Shown here in pieces: positions 1-6,845 of a DNA stretch of 7,051 nt. The stretch's first letter is position 1, and each line of letters opens with the position of its first letter. Source of the DNA: Paracoccaceae bacterium (GTDB lineage Bacteria > Pseudomonadota > Alphaproteobacteria > Rhodobacterales > Rhodobacteraceae); assembly GCA_009920225.1 (NCBI GenBank), contig RGAJ01000093.1, positions 1 through 7,051 of the forward strand. The letters are read 5' to 3'. A model generated the notes under the pieces. The model worked only from the letters and a program-made list of their open reading frames with translations, had not been told where the DNA came from and ran no database searches. The translations under genes were made by a program, and so were the position numbers.

Positions 1-603
1 GTTTTGCAAGAGATCATCAAATATTTCTTTGGCGCGAACCCAATCCAAACACCTGCGCCCAGCGCATTTTTGGGATCCATGGATTTCGGTGTCCTGCTTG
101 GGTTTGATCCTAACGTGATCATCTATCCTGTGTGGCGCTTGGTGTATTTCGCATTTTCCGCGATCATTATCGCGGGTGTCTTTGCCTTCTTGCAATTCAC
201 CACGTTCGGGATGGTGGTCCGCGCAGGCATGGCAGATCGTGAAACCGTCGGCCTGTTGGGGATCAACATTGACCGCCGCTTCACGTTGATGTTTGGCCTA
301 GCCGCCGCTGTCGCGGGGATGGCAGGTGTGATGTACACGCCGATCCTGTCGCCGAACTATCACATGGGCATGGATTTCCTTGTTCTTTCCTTCGTTGTTG
401 TTGTGGTGGGCGGCATGGGGTCCCTTCCGGGTGCTGTGGCTGCGGGTTTCCTTTTGGGGATCTTGCAATCTTTTGCCTCAATGAACGAAGTAAAGGCAAT
501 TTTGCCCGGCATCGACCAGATCATCATCTATCTGGTTGCGATTATTATTTTGCTCACTCGTCCACGTGGCTTGATGGGCCGCAAAGGCGTGATGGAGGAC
601 TAA
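1..603 (+). CDS. livH: LivH-type ABC transporter permease, 5' partial
   Basis: Inner-membrane permease of a branched-chain amino acid/urea-type (HAAT family) ABC importer; it would pair with the LivM-type permease just downstream. The frame is open from base 1, so the N-terminus lies outside the window. About 200 C-terminal residues are visible, against roughly 300 for a full LivH. Seen in the sequence: a hydrophobic segment near visible residues 46-66, then the cytoplasmic coupling loop typical of LivH (MVVRAGMADRETVGLLGIN), a small-residue-rich helix (AAAVAGMAGVM), the highly conserved VVVVVGGMGSLPGAVAAG segment, and a last helix ending in the RPRGLMG tail that closes most LivH proteins. 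The TTG at position 4 is not a believable start because homology continues to the edge. The 3' end carries the ribosome binding site for the next gene. The substrate cannot be told from the permease; it could be amino acids, amides, urea or a carboxylate. Confidence 0.93.
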   Translation, partial: VLQEIIKYFFGANPIQTPAPSAFLGSMDFGVLLGFDPNVIIYPVWRLVYFAFSAIIIAGVFAFLQFTTFGMVVRAGMADRETVGLLGINIDRRFTLMFGLAAAVAGMAGVMYTPILSPNYHMGMDFLVLSFVVVVVGGMGSLPGAVAAGFLLGILQSFASMNEVKAILPGIDQIIIYLVAIIILLTRPRGLMGRKGVMED

Positions 604-606
604 TCC

Positions 607-1782
607 ATGTTTGGACTAGACAAAAAAGACACCCGATTGTTGATCATCGTCGCGATTTTGACGTTCTGCGCACCAATCATCCTAAACCCCTTCCCTGCAG
701 ACAGCGCGCTTGCCCAGTTTAACGCGGGCTATCCAGACCTGATGCAACGCTTTGTTATCTTTGGTATCTTTGCGATTGGCTTTAACATTCTGTTCGGATT
801 GACAGGATACCTGTCATTCGGTCACGCGGCTTTCTTGGGTGTGGGATCCTATTCGGCCGTTTGGATGTTCAAACTGCTCAGCTATAACGTCGTTCCTGCG
901 ATCATATTGTCTGTTATCACTGCGGGCCTATTCGCGATTGTGATTGGCTTTGTGTCGCTGCGCCGTTCCGGGATTTACTTTTCAATCCTGACACTGGCCT
1001 TTGCGCAAATGTCATACAACTTGGCCTATTCGGTTTTGACACCGATCACCAATGGTGAAACCGGTCTGCAAGTGTACAGCAATGATCCGCAGTACCTAAA
1101 GGGCAATGGCCCAGACGTCACACATCTATTTGGCCTCGAAATGCGTTCTATCCTCGAAATCAAAATCGCAGGCTGGACGTTTGATTTTACCATTGGCTAT
1201 TACATGTGTGCGGTCATTATGCTGATCTCATTCTACCTTGCGATCCGTATTTTCCGGTCTCCGTTCGGATTGATGCTGCGCGCGATCAAGGCAAACCAAA
1301 CGCGTCTGAACTATACCGGTATTTCACCACGCCCATACATGTTGGCGGCCTTCGTCATCTCGGGGATGTACGCAGGTCTTGCAGGGGGTCTTTTGGCCTC
1401 GATGGATCCGCTTGCCGGCGCCGAGCGCATGCAGTGGACAGCCTCGGGCGAGGTTGTTTTGATGACAATCTTGGGCGGCGTTGGAACCCTTTTGGGACCG
1501 GTGCTTGGCGCAGGGTTTATCAAATACGCGGAAAACATCTTTTCCAAGATCAACGAAAACGTTTTGCACAGCTGGTTCAGCTTACTGCCTGACGGTCTTG
1601 AAGAAGCAGTTGTTTGGCTGTTTGCCCGTTTCGTTGGCGAAGGGTGGCATTTGACCTTGGGTCTGATGTTCATGCTGATTGTGATCTTTTTGCCCGGCGG
1701 TCTGGTCGAAGGCGGTCAACGCATTGCGCGTGCCTTTGGTCGCAAGGACAAAGACGCATCATCCTCAACACCTGCGGAATAA
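607..1782 (+). CDS. livM: LivM-type ABC transporter permease
   Basis: Second inner-membrane permease of the LivHMGF-type importer, 391 residues. ATG 607 lies three bases after the livH stop. A GGAGG at 594-598, inside the end of livH, is well placed as its ribosome binding site and suggests translational coupling. Hydrophobic segments are seen near residues 11-27, 50-66, 70-90, 96-118, 122-143, 197-214, 244-264, 281-308 and 346-363. Family hallmarks are [19 protein letters not shown] (64-82), the cytoplasmic coupling loop [22 protein letters not shown] (about 217-238), the following AGLAGGLLA helix, and [14 protein letters not shown] (290-303). The C-terminus is a short charged, Ser-rich tail. 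There is a somewhat long loop at about residues 144-195 and another at 309-345 compared with compact LivM proteins, which fits the longer members used outside classical leucine transport. No frameshift or missing motif is visible. Substrate unknown. Confidence 0.94.
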   Translation: MFGLDKKDTRLLIIVAILTFCAPIILNPFPADSALAQFNAGYPDLMQRFVIFGIFAIGFNILFGLTGYLSFGHAAFLGVGSYSAVWMFKLLSYNVVPAIILSVITAGLFAIVIGFVSLRRSGIYFSILTLAFAQMSYNLAYSVLTPITNGETGLQVYSNDPQYLKGNGPDVTHLFGLEMRSILEIKIAGWTFDFTIGYYMCAVIMLISFYLAIRIFRSPFGLMLRAIKANQTRLNYTGISPRPYMLAAFVISGMYAGLAGGLLASMDPLAGAERMQWTASGEVVLMTILGGVGTLLGPVLGAGFIKYAENIFSKINENVLHSWFSLLPDGLEEAVVWLFARFVGEGWHLTLGLMFMLIVIFLPGGLVEGGQRIARAFGRKDKDASSSTPAE

Positions 1783-1794
1783 GGAGAACAAAGA

Positions 1795-2550
1795 ATGGGT
1801 ATCCTTGATATCAAAGACGTAGGCAAACGTTTTGGAGGTCTACAAGCACTAAGCGACGTGACACTGAGTGTTGCAGAAAACACATGTCACGCCATCATCG
1901 GACCAAACGGTGCGGGGAAATCAACTTTGCTGAACTGTTTGATCGGCAAATTGATCCCTGACACAGGATCGGTCATGTTCGAAGGTAAATCGGTTCTAGG
2001 CCGTTCAGCCCATGAAATTAACCAGATGGGCATCTCCCGCGTGTTCCAAACACCCGAAATCTTTGGCAATTTGAGCGTCATCGAAAATATGATGATCCCG
2101 ATTTTTGCAAAACGTGACGGGTCTTTCAAATTGGATGGCATCAGCGCGTTCATGAACCACAAAGAGGTTTTGGAACAAGCGGAACACATGCTGGAAGACA
2201 TGAATATGGCAGACAAACGCCATATGCATGCGGCCTCGATGTCGCGCGGTGACAAGCGACGCTTGGAAATCGGCATGTGTCTGTCGCAACAACCCCGCCT
2301 TTTGCTGTTGGATGAACCAACTGCGGGTATGGCGCGTGCGGACACCAACAACACCATCGATCTGCTGAAACAAATCAAAGACGAACGCGATATCACCATC
2401 GCGATCATTGAACACGACATGCATGTTGTGTTTTCGTTGGCAGATCGCATCACCGTTTTGGCCCAAGGCACCCCCTTGGTCGAAGACACGCCAGAAAACA
2501 TCAAAGGTCACCCAAAGGTTAAAGAAGCCTATTTGGGTGAGGCACATTAA
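1795..2550 (+). CDS. livG: LivG-type ABC transporter ATP-binding protein with atypical signature motif
   Basis: Cytoplasmic ATPase subunit that should energise the LivH/LivM-type pore, 251 residues. The start is set by AAGGAG at 1781-1786, which overlaps the livM stop codon and lies 8 bases before ATG 1795. Motifs in order: Walker A GPNGAGKST (36-44), Q-loop VFQTPEIF (Q85), ABC signature SMSRGDKRRLEIG (148-160), Walker B LLLLDEPTAGM (169-179, catalytic Glu174), and switch histidine in IIEHDM (H207). The insert between Q-loop and signature and the C-terminal tail ending in EAYLGE are typical of LivG. The odd point is the signature: canonical LivG proteins have LSYG(Q/E)QR or LSGGQ, whereas here it reads MSRGD, keeping only the serine and the glycine. 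The rest of the ATPase looks intact, so I take this as a subfamily trait and not decay. Livg-type assignment is firm; the substrate is not. Confidence 0.94.
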   Translation: MGILDIKDVGKRFGGLQALSDVTLSVAENTCHAIIGPNGAGKSTLLNCLIGKLIPDTGSVMFEGKSVLGRSAHEINQMGISRVFQTPEIFGNLSVIENMMIPIFAKRDGSFKLDGISAFMNHKEVLEQAEHMLEDMNMADKRHMHAASMSRGDKRRLEIGMCLSQQPRLLLLDEPTAGMARADTNNTIDLLKQIKDERDITIAIIEHDMHVVFSLADRITVLAQGTPLVEDTPENIKGHPKVKEAYLGEAH

Positions 2551-2562
2551 GGAGAACCGACA

Positions 2563-3300
2563 ATGAGTGGAAATCTTGCATTAGACTCGCACGCGCCCGC
2601 CTTTTTGTCAGTTCATGACATTCACGCATATTACGGCGAAAGCTATATTGTGCAGGGCGTTTCCTTTAACGTGCACGAAGGCGAAATCCTTGCGCTGTTG
2701 GGGCGTAACGGCGCAGGCAAAACATCAACATTGCGCACAATTGCGCGGCTTGATGACCCACAACTGCACCGTGGTGAAATCTGGCTGGATCACAAGCGTT
2801 TGCATGAGATGAAAAGCTACGAAGCGGCTGTAAACGGGGTCGCATTGGTTCCCGAAGACCGTCGCATCATCCAAGGTTTGACTGTCGAAGAAAACCTTCA
2901 GCTTGCGCAAATCGTTGAACCAAAAGGCTGGGGGCTTGATCGCATTTACGAATTGTTCCCTCGCTTGGGCGAACGTCGCAAACAAGAAGGCGTGACTTTG
3001 TCAGGTGGTGAACAACAAATGCTTGCGATTGCGCGCGCCTTGGCCCGTGACATCAAAGTTTTGCTGTTGGATGAACCCTACGAGGGCTTGGCCCCCGTTA
3101 TCGTTGATGAAATCGAAAAAACACTTCGCATCATCAAAGAACAAGGCATCACAACCGTGATCGTTGAACAAAACGCCGTGCGTGCATTGGAATTGTCTGA
3201 TCGCGCGGTGATCCTTGATACGGGCTGCGTTGTTTTCGACGGCACCGCCAAAGAAGTTTTGGACAACGCAGATCTACGCGCAGAATACCTTGCAATCTGA
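2563..3300 (+). CDS. livF: LivF-type ABC transporter ATP-binding protein
   Basis: Second ATPase of the importer, expected to form a heterodimer with the LivG-type protein; 245 residues. ATG 2563 follows the livG stop by 12 bases, with GGAG at 2551-2554 as ribosome binding site. Motifs: Walker A GRNGAGKT (47-54), the LivF-type segment ALVPEDRRIIQGLTVEENL (94-112), canonical signature LSGGEQQ (146-152), Walker B VLLLDEPYEGLAP (166-178, catalytic Glu171), and VIVEQNA (199-205), where the switch histidine position is Gln, as is usual for LivF. The N-terminus has about 15 residues before the first strand (FLSVHDIHAYYG), slightly more than minimal LivF proteins. Because this subunit has a consensus signature while its partner does not, the pair may have two unequal ATP sites. 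Last gene of the tightly packed transporter set; 80 bases separate it from acs. Confidence 0.95.
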   Translation: MSGNLALDSHAPAFLSVHDIHAYYGESYIVQGVSFNVHEGEILALLGRNGAGKTSTLRTIARLDDPQLHRGEIWLDHKRLHEMKSYEAAVNGVALVPEDRRIIQGLTVEENLQLAQIVEPKGWGLDRIYELFPRLGERRKQEGVTLSGGEQQMLAIARALARDIKVLLLDEPYEGLAPVIVDEIEKTLRIIKEQGITTVIVEQNAVRALELSDRAVILDTGCVVFDGTAKEVLDNADLRAEYLAI

Positions 3301-3307
3301 TCGCAGT

Positions 3308-3340
3308 GGTTCCAAGGTCGCATAGACAGGCCTTGGAACC
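3308..3340 (+). repeat. Perfect 10-bp inverted repeat between livF and acs
   Basis: The arms GGTTCCAAGG (3308-3317) and CCTTGGAACC (3331-3340) are exact reverse complements with a 13-base loop. They start 7 bases after the livF stop and end 40 bases before the acs start. No run of T follows, so it is not a normal intrinsic terminator. It could be an mRNA processing or stability hairpin separating transporter and acs messages, or a regulator binding site. A weak promoter-like pair overlaps the right arm (TTGGAA at 3333-3338, 16 bases, CATACT at 3355-3360). Which role applies cannot be told from sequence alone. Confidence 0.6.
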
Positions 3341-3380
3341 CGTCCCATAAATCCCATACTAAGAATCCTGAGGGGAAATT

Positions 3381-5327
3381 ATGTCTGATAAAATGTACCC
3401 ACCAAGTGCAGATTTTGTTGCGACCGCACATATCAATAAAGAAAAATATGACAGCATGTATGCCGCATCCATCGCTGACCCAAATTCGTTTTGGGCAGAG
3501 CACGGCAAGCGCGTTGATTGGATCAAGCCTTTTACCAAAGTTAAAAACGTAAATTACGCCTACCCTGATGTATCGATCAAATGGTTTGAAGACGGCGAAT
3601 TGAACGTTGCCGCCAACTGTGTTGACCGTCATCTGGCCACACGCGGCGATCAAACCGCGATCATCTGGGAAGCAGATGATCCCAACCTGTCCAAACACAT
3701 CAGCTATCGCGAATTGTCCGAAAACGTGAACAAATTGGCAAACGTCTATAAATCGATGGGCGTTGGCAAAGGAGACCGCGTTGTTCTGTACATGCCGATG
3801 ATCCCAGAAGCGGCCTATGCGATGTTGGCTTGTGCCCGTATCGGCGCCATTCATTCCATCGTCTTCGCCGGCTTTTCGCCCGAGGCGTTGGCCGCACGCG
3901 TTGGCGGATGCGAAGCATCGTTGATCGTCACAGCCGACGAAGCACCACGTGGTGGCCGCAACACGCCCCTGAAGGCAAACGTTGACAAAGCCTTGGCCAT
4001 TTGCGGCGATGTAAAGACATTGGTCGTGGAACGTACCGGTGGCGACGTCGAGATGGTTGAGGGCCGTGACCATTCCTATTCCGCAGCGATGGCCAAAGCC
4101 TCCGCAGACTGCGCCCCTGAGGCGATGAATGCAGAAGATCCGTTGTTTATCCTTTACACGTCAGGGTCGACCGGCGCGCCAAAGGGTGTTGTGCACACAA
4201 CAGGCGGTTATTTGGTGTGGGCGTCCATGACGCATGAGCTGGTCTTTGATTATCATGAAGGCGATATTTATTGGTGTACCGCAGACGTGGGTTGGGTCAC
4301 AGGCCACAGCTATATTGTCTATGGTCCGCTGGCCAATGGTGCGACGACCCTGATGTTCGAAGGCGTCCCCACATACCCCGACGCATCGCGGTTCTGGCAA
4401 GTCTGTGAAAAGCACAAGGTCAATCAATTCTACACTGCCCCCACAGCTATCCGCGCCTTGATGGGTCAAGGCAAAGAATTCGTTGAAAAATGCGACCTGT
4501 CCTCTTTGAAAGTTCTGGGCACCGTGGGCGAGCCCATCAACCCAGAGGCATGGAACTGGTACAATGACGTCGTCGGCAAAGGCAACTGCCCTATCGTTGA
4601 CACATGGTGGCAGACCGAAACAGGCGGCCATCTTCTGACACCACTGCCTGGTGCGACGGCAACCAAACCTGGATCGGCAACAACCCCATTCTTTGGCGTT
4701 CAACCGGTCCTACTTGACCCGCAAACAGGCGCAGAAATCCACGAGACTGCCGCCGAAGGCGTGCTGTGTATGAAAGACAGCTGGCCAGGGCAAATGCGCA
4801 CGGTTTATGGCGATCACGAACGGTTTGTGAAAACCTATTTCGCGGATTACAAAGGCTACTATTTCTCGGGTGACGGATGCCGTCGGGACGCGGATGGGTA
4901 TTATTGGATCACAGGCCGCGTCGATGACGTGATCAACGTATCAGGCCACCGTATGGGCACCGCCGAGGTCGAAAGCGCCTTGGTTGCGCATCCAAAGGTA
5001 TCTGAGGCCGCCGTTGTGGGATACCCCCATGACATCAAAGGCCAAGGCATCTATTGCTATGTCACATTGATGGCAGGCGAAGCGCCAAGCGATGAGCTGC
5101 GCACAGAGCTGCGCAATTGGGTCCGCAAGGAAATCGGCCCCATCGCATCCCCTGACCTGATCCAGTGGGCTCCAGGCTTGCCCAAAACACGTTCAGGCAA
5201 GATCATGCGCCGCATTCTGCGCAAAATTGCCGAAGACGATTTTGGCGCCTTGGGCGATACATCCACACTGGCCGATCCATCGGTGGTGGATGACCTGATC
5301 AACAATCGGATGAACCGCAAATCATAA
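3381..5327 (+). CDS. acs: Acetyl-CoA synthetase (AMP-forming acetate-CoA ligase)
   Basis: Cytoplasmic ANL-superfamily enzyme making acetyl-CoA from acetate, ATP and CoA through acetyl-AMP; 648 residues, close to the 652 of the E. coli enzyme. The AGGGG at 3371-3375 precedes ATG 3381 at proper spacing. Seen in order: the acetyl-CoA-synthetase N-terminal region ([18 protein letters not shown], 37-54), the P-loop [15 protein letters not shown] (259-273), [16 protein letters not shown] (302-317), [12 protein letters not shown] (383-394), TWWQTETGG (408-416, whose Trp restricts the acyl pocket to small acids), YFSGDG (494-499), hinge region [20 protein letters not shown] (512-531), and [11 protein letters not shown] (601-611). 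Lys607 of that last motif is the catalytic lysine, which family members regulate by reversible acetylation. No acetyltransferase or deacetylase gene is in view. The neighbouring actP/DUF485 genes common beside acs elsewhere are absent; here it follows a Liv-type importer. Propionyl-CoA synthetase is the main alternative, though the length and motifs favour Acs. Confidence 0.96.
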   Translation: MSDKMYPPSADFVATAHINKEKYDSMYAASIADPNSFWAEHGKRVDWIKPFTKVKNVNYAYPDVSIKWFEDGELNVAANCVDRHLATRGDQTAIIWEADDPNLSKHISYRELSENVNKLANVYKSMGVGKGDRVVLYMPMIPEAAYAMLACARIGAIHSIVFAGFSPEALAARVGGCEASLIVTADEAPRGGRNTPLKANVDKALAICGDVKTLVVERTGGDVEMVEGRDHSYSAAMAKASADCAPEAMNAEDPLFILYTSGSTGAPKGVVHTTGGYLVWASMTHELVFDYHEGDIYWCTADVGWVTGHSYIVYGPLANGATTLMFEGVPTYPDASRFWQVCEKHKVNQFYTAPTAIRALMGQGKEFVEKCDLSSLKVLGTVGEPINPEAWNWYNDVVGKGNCPIVDTWWQTETGGHLLTPLPGATATKPGSATTPFFGVQPVLLDPQTGAEIHETAAEGVLCMKDSWPGQMRTVYGDHERFVKTYFADYKGYYFSGDGCRRDADGYYWITGRVDDVINVSGHRMGTAEVESALVAHPKVSEAAVVGYPHDIKGQGIYCYVTLMAGEAPSDELRTELRNWVRKEIGPIASPDLIQWAPGLPKTRSGKIMRRILRKIAEDDFGALGDTSTLADPSVVDDLINNRMNRKS

Positions 5328-5357
5328 AAAAAGGGGCCGAGAAATCGGCCCTTTTTT
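5326..5357. terminator. Bidirectional intrinsic terminator between acs and efp
   Basis: The stem GGGCCGA (5334-5340) pairs with TCGGCCC (5345-5351) around a stable GAAA tetraloop. A run of A (5326-5332) precedes it and six T (5352-5357) follow, so an ending U-run exists on both strands. It begins within the acs stop codon region and should end acs on the plus strand. On the minus strand it should end efp, whose stop is about 40 bases away. Confidence 0.9.
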
Positions 5358-5363
5358 ATGTCG

Positions 5364-5391
5364 CCCCGCACATGTCTGCGGGGTATTTTTT
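5364..5391 (+). terminator. Second, plus-strand terminator hairpin after acs
   Basis: CCCCGCA (5364-5370) pairs with TGCGGGG (5377-5383) around a 6-base loop, followed by TA and six T (5386-5391). A U-run follows only on the plus strand, so it looks like a back-up terminator for acs just behind the first hairpin. On the minus strand it would form a plain hairpin in the efp 3' untranslated region. Confidence 0.75.
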
Positions 5392-5397
5392 CGTGCC

Positions 5398-5961
5398 TTA
5401 TGCGCGTTCGGAATATTCCATCGACTCTGTATTGACGATGATCATTTCGTCTTGGGCAATAAATGGTGGGACCATGACCTTAACCCCATTGTCCAAAATC
5501 GCAGGCTTAAAGCTGTTCGCAGCGGTTTGACCTTTGACGACAGGCTCTGTTTCAACAACTTTGCAGGTCACTTTTTGCGGCAGCGTCGCGTTCAATGCCT
5601 CTTCGTCATAGAATTCAACCAAGATGGTCATGCCGTCTTGCAAGAATGGGCGACGCTCGCCCAACAGCTCAGCAGGCAATTCAATCTGTTCATAGGTTTC
5701 GGTGTCCATGAACACCAACATGCCATCTGTTTCATACAGGAATTGTTGGTCTTTTTGTTCTAGGCGTACACGCTCAACTTTGTCGGCGCTGCGAAAGCGT
5801 TCGTTCAGCTTGGTGCCATTGCGCAGATTGCGCAATTCGACTTGGGCAAACGCGCCGCCTTTACCGGGTTTCACGTGATCGACTTTGACAGCAGCCCACA
5901 AGCCACCTTCGTGTTCCAATACGTTACCTGGGCGAATTTCATTTCCGTTAATTTTTGGCAT
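5398..5961 (-). CDS. efp: Translation elongation factor P
   Basis: Ribosome-associated factor that relieves stalling at consecutive prolines; it binds between the P and E sites. At 187 residues it matches the usual length (188 in E. coli). The N-terminal KOW-like domain (about 1-62) contains [17 protein letters not shown], where Lys34 is at the tip that family members modify (by EpmA/EpmB or other routes depending on lineage). No modification gene is in the window. The central OB domain spans roughly 66-125 ([29 protein letters not shown]), and the C-terminal OB domain about 131-185 contains the EF-P signature [17 protein letters not shown]. Its final conserved Gly is Asp here, which I believe is common in Rhodobacterales. 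The start at 5961 begins with [12 protein letters not shown], as expected for the family, with a weak AAGGG upstream. It is convergent with acs and divergent from the next gene, so it is probably a single-gene unit. Confidence 0.97.
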   Translation of the reverse strand: MPKINGNEIRPGNVLEHEGGLWAAVKVDHVKPGKGGAFAQVELRNLRNGTKLNERFRSADKVERVRLEQKDQQFLYETDGMLVFMDTETYEQIELPAELLGERRPFLQDGMTILVEFYDEEALNATLPQKVTCKVVETEPVVKGQTAANSFKPAILDNGVKVMVPPFIAQDEMIIVNTESMEYSERA

Positions 5962-6000
5962 ATCTAAAACCCTTGAAAGGTTGATGTTTCGTTAACCGAC

Positions 6001-6029
6001 CCTATATATTGTGGGACTTGCCTTGGCAA
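6001..6029 (-). promoter_or_regulatory. Candidate sigma-70-type promoter of efp
   Basis: On the minus strand, TTGCCA (plus positions 6024-6029) and TATAGG (6001-6006) are separated by 17 bases. Transcription would start near 5994 and leave about 33 untranslated bases before the efp ATG, a sensible length. The -35 element overlaps a small inverted repeat, CTTGCC (6017-6022) and GGCAAG (6025-6030) with two bases between. That could be an operator or chance. The assignment rests on consensus match and distance only. Confidence 0.4.
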
Positions 6030-6172
6030 GTAAACGATATGTCGGTGCTTGACGAAAAAGATATGCAGAGAACGCATAGGTGGTTTGCAAATAAAGACTA
6101 CCCGAATCGTTTTTTTTCAGTCATAAGCACCTTCACGCCTAAAAGACAAGTAGATGATAAAAGGACGACGAG

Positions 6173-6493
6173 ATGACCGATTTCGTTGATGCAACAGCTT
6201 TCAACGCCGAACAAGGCAACCGCGCACGCAAACTGTTCGCGGCTGTGGTGTTAGCTGCATTAGATGATGCAATTGCAGATGATAAAAAATACGGCAATGG
6301 TCCCGAACAAATCGCGCGTTGGGCACGGTCCAGAGATGGTCGTGAAGTCCTGTCTTGTGCAGGGATTGACCCAAATGAACGTGTGGTCGAAGGGCTTATG
6401 GCATTCGTTGCAAAAGGTATCCGTACCTCTGTTGCGCTGTCTCGCGAAGAAAGCGAGCGCCGCAATGCCGCGATGCAGGCAGAAGCCGCATAA
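6173..6493 (+). CDS. DUF6280-like small conserved Rhodobacterales protein
   Basis: A 106-residue soluble protein of unknown function. I recognise it as resembling a small conserved family in Rhodobacterales that I believe is catalogued as DUF6280; that name should be confirmed. ATG 6173 has AGGA (6162-6165) at suitable distance. There is no signal peptide or membrane segment. The protein looks mostly helical: a first helix with ARKLFAAVVLAALDDAIADDKK (18-39), then EQIARWARSRDGREVLSCAGIDP (45-67), then a helix with VVEGLMAFVAKGIRTSVALSREESERRNAAMQAEAA to the end. The ARWARSRDGREVLSCAGI stretch has the spacing of a short helix-turn-helix, but I cannot show DNA binding. One Cys is present. It is divergent from efp across 211 bases and convergent with the next gene across a shared terminator. 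Codon choice matches its neighbours, and nothing suggests recent transfer. Confidence 0.85.
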   Translation: MTDFVDATAFNAEQGNRARKLFAAVVLAALDDAIADDKKYGNGPEQIARWARSRDGREVLSCAGIDPNERVVEGLMAFVAKGIRTSVALSREESERRNAAMQAEAA

Positions 6494-6514
6494 TATTAAG
6501 ATACAGAATACATT

Positions 6515-6546
6515 AAAAAACGCGGCCAAATTGAGCCGCGTTTTTT
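6515..6546. terminator. Bidirectional terminator between convergent genes
   Basis: CGCGGC (6521-6526) pairs with GCCGCG (6535-6540) around an 8-base loop, flanked by six A (6515-6520) and six T (6541-6546). The complete stem can reach 12 bp and ends in a U-run on both strands. It lies 21 bases after the stop of the DUF6280-like gene. Its right edge overlaps the stop codon (6545-6547) of the minus-strand gene, so that message terminates almost at the end of its coding region. Confidence 0.9.
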
Positions 6547-6778
6547 ATTTGATATTCATGTCTTTCAAAGCAATGGCAATTTCGCGCCGGACCATTTTTC
6601 GGATGTTTGTTGTGATTTTCTCACCCAAACTTCCTTTTAGTTCGTCGCGAACGATCTTGCCGACCAATTCACGAAACGCTTCCATTTCGACTTCGTTCAA
6701 CGGCTCAACAGGCTCAGCGGGCGCGTGGTTTGCGCCAGCGGGCAGAACGTGTTCTACGTCACCAATAATCAGGTCTCG
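6545..6778 (-). CDS. C-terminal part of a Rhodobacterales-type conserved protein, 5' end lost at a junction
   Basis: About 77 C-terminal residues of a protein of unknown function. A short Pro/Glu/Ala-rich linker (VLPAGANHAPAEPVEPLNE) leads into a charged helical end containing AFRELVGKIVRDELKGSLGE and then ITTNIRKMVRREIAIALKD. I recall this closing pattern (ELVxxIVRxELxGxLGExITxNxRKxVRREI) from hypothetical proteins of about 150 residues or more in Rhodobacterales, whose N-terminus carries a short helix like VLSSIRRLVS; that part is absent here. The reading frame stays open to an ATG at 6985, but the stretch from about 6846 to 6985 is exactly antisense to a clear enoyl-CoA hydratase, so those residues are not credible protein. 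Where the native sequence ends is uncertain, between about 6750 and 6790. The layout of acidic linker plus C-terminal helices is faintly like PopZ (DUF2497), but I cannot assign it. Confidence 0.6.
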   Translation of the reverse strand, partial: RDLIIGDVEHVLPAGANHAPAEPVEPLNEVEMEAFRELVGKIVRDELKGSLGEKITTNIRKMVRREIAIALKDMNIK

Positions 6779-6845
6779 GCCACAAGCGGAGTGATTGCCA
6801 CCGTGAACACGGCCGAGGCGCTGAATTACGCGACGCCGCGCAACC
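6779..6845. other. Junction segment of unknown origin between two unrelated gene fragments
   Basis: This stretch lies between the last believable residue of the minus-strand protein and the first enoyl-CoA hydratase residue. It is GC-rich like the sequence to its right. In the plus-strand hydratase frame it contains a TGA stop at 6822-6824. A different plus-strand frame is open across it and reads SGVIATVNTAEALNYATPRN from 6785. That could be a fragment of a third coding sequence or chance. No repeat, terminal inverted repeat, tRNA end or attachment-site-like duplication is visible at either edge. Confidence 0.5.

Noticed and set aside
1887..2547. Overlapping minus-strand open frames opposite livG
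   Set aside because: The translated sequence is low-quality and antisense to intact ABC motifs; no ribosome binding site or family resemblance.
3078..4073. Long minus-strand open frame of 331 codons across livF and acs
   Set aside because: It is a shadow of two strongly conserved plus-strand genes and shows no domain pattern of its own.
6049..6080. Promoter for the DUF6280-like gene (TTGACG at 6049-6054)
   Set aside because: No good -10 element lies at 16-18 bases; CGCATA and CATAGG nearby are poor matches or badly spaced.
6090..6118. Intrinsic terminator at the eight-T run near 6110-6117
   Set aside because: No stable stem precedes the T-run, and no gene ends there.
6779..6845. Insertion sequence end or attachment site at the junction
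   Set aside because: No terminal inverted repeats, target duplication, integrase or tRNA end could be found near it.
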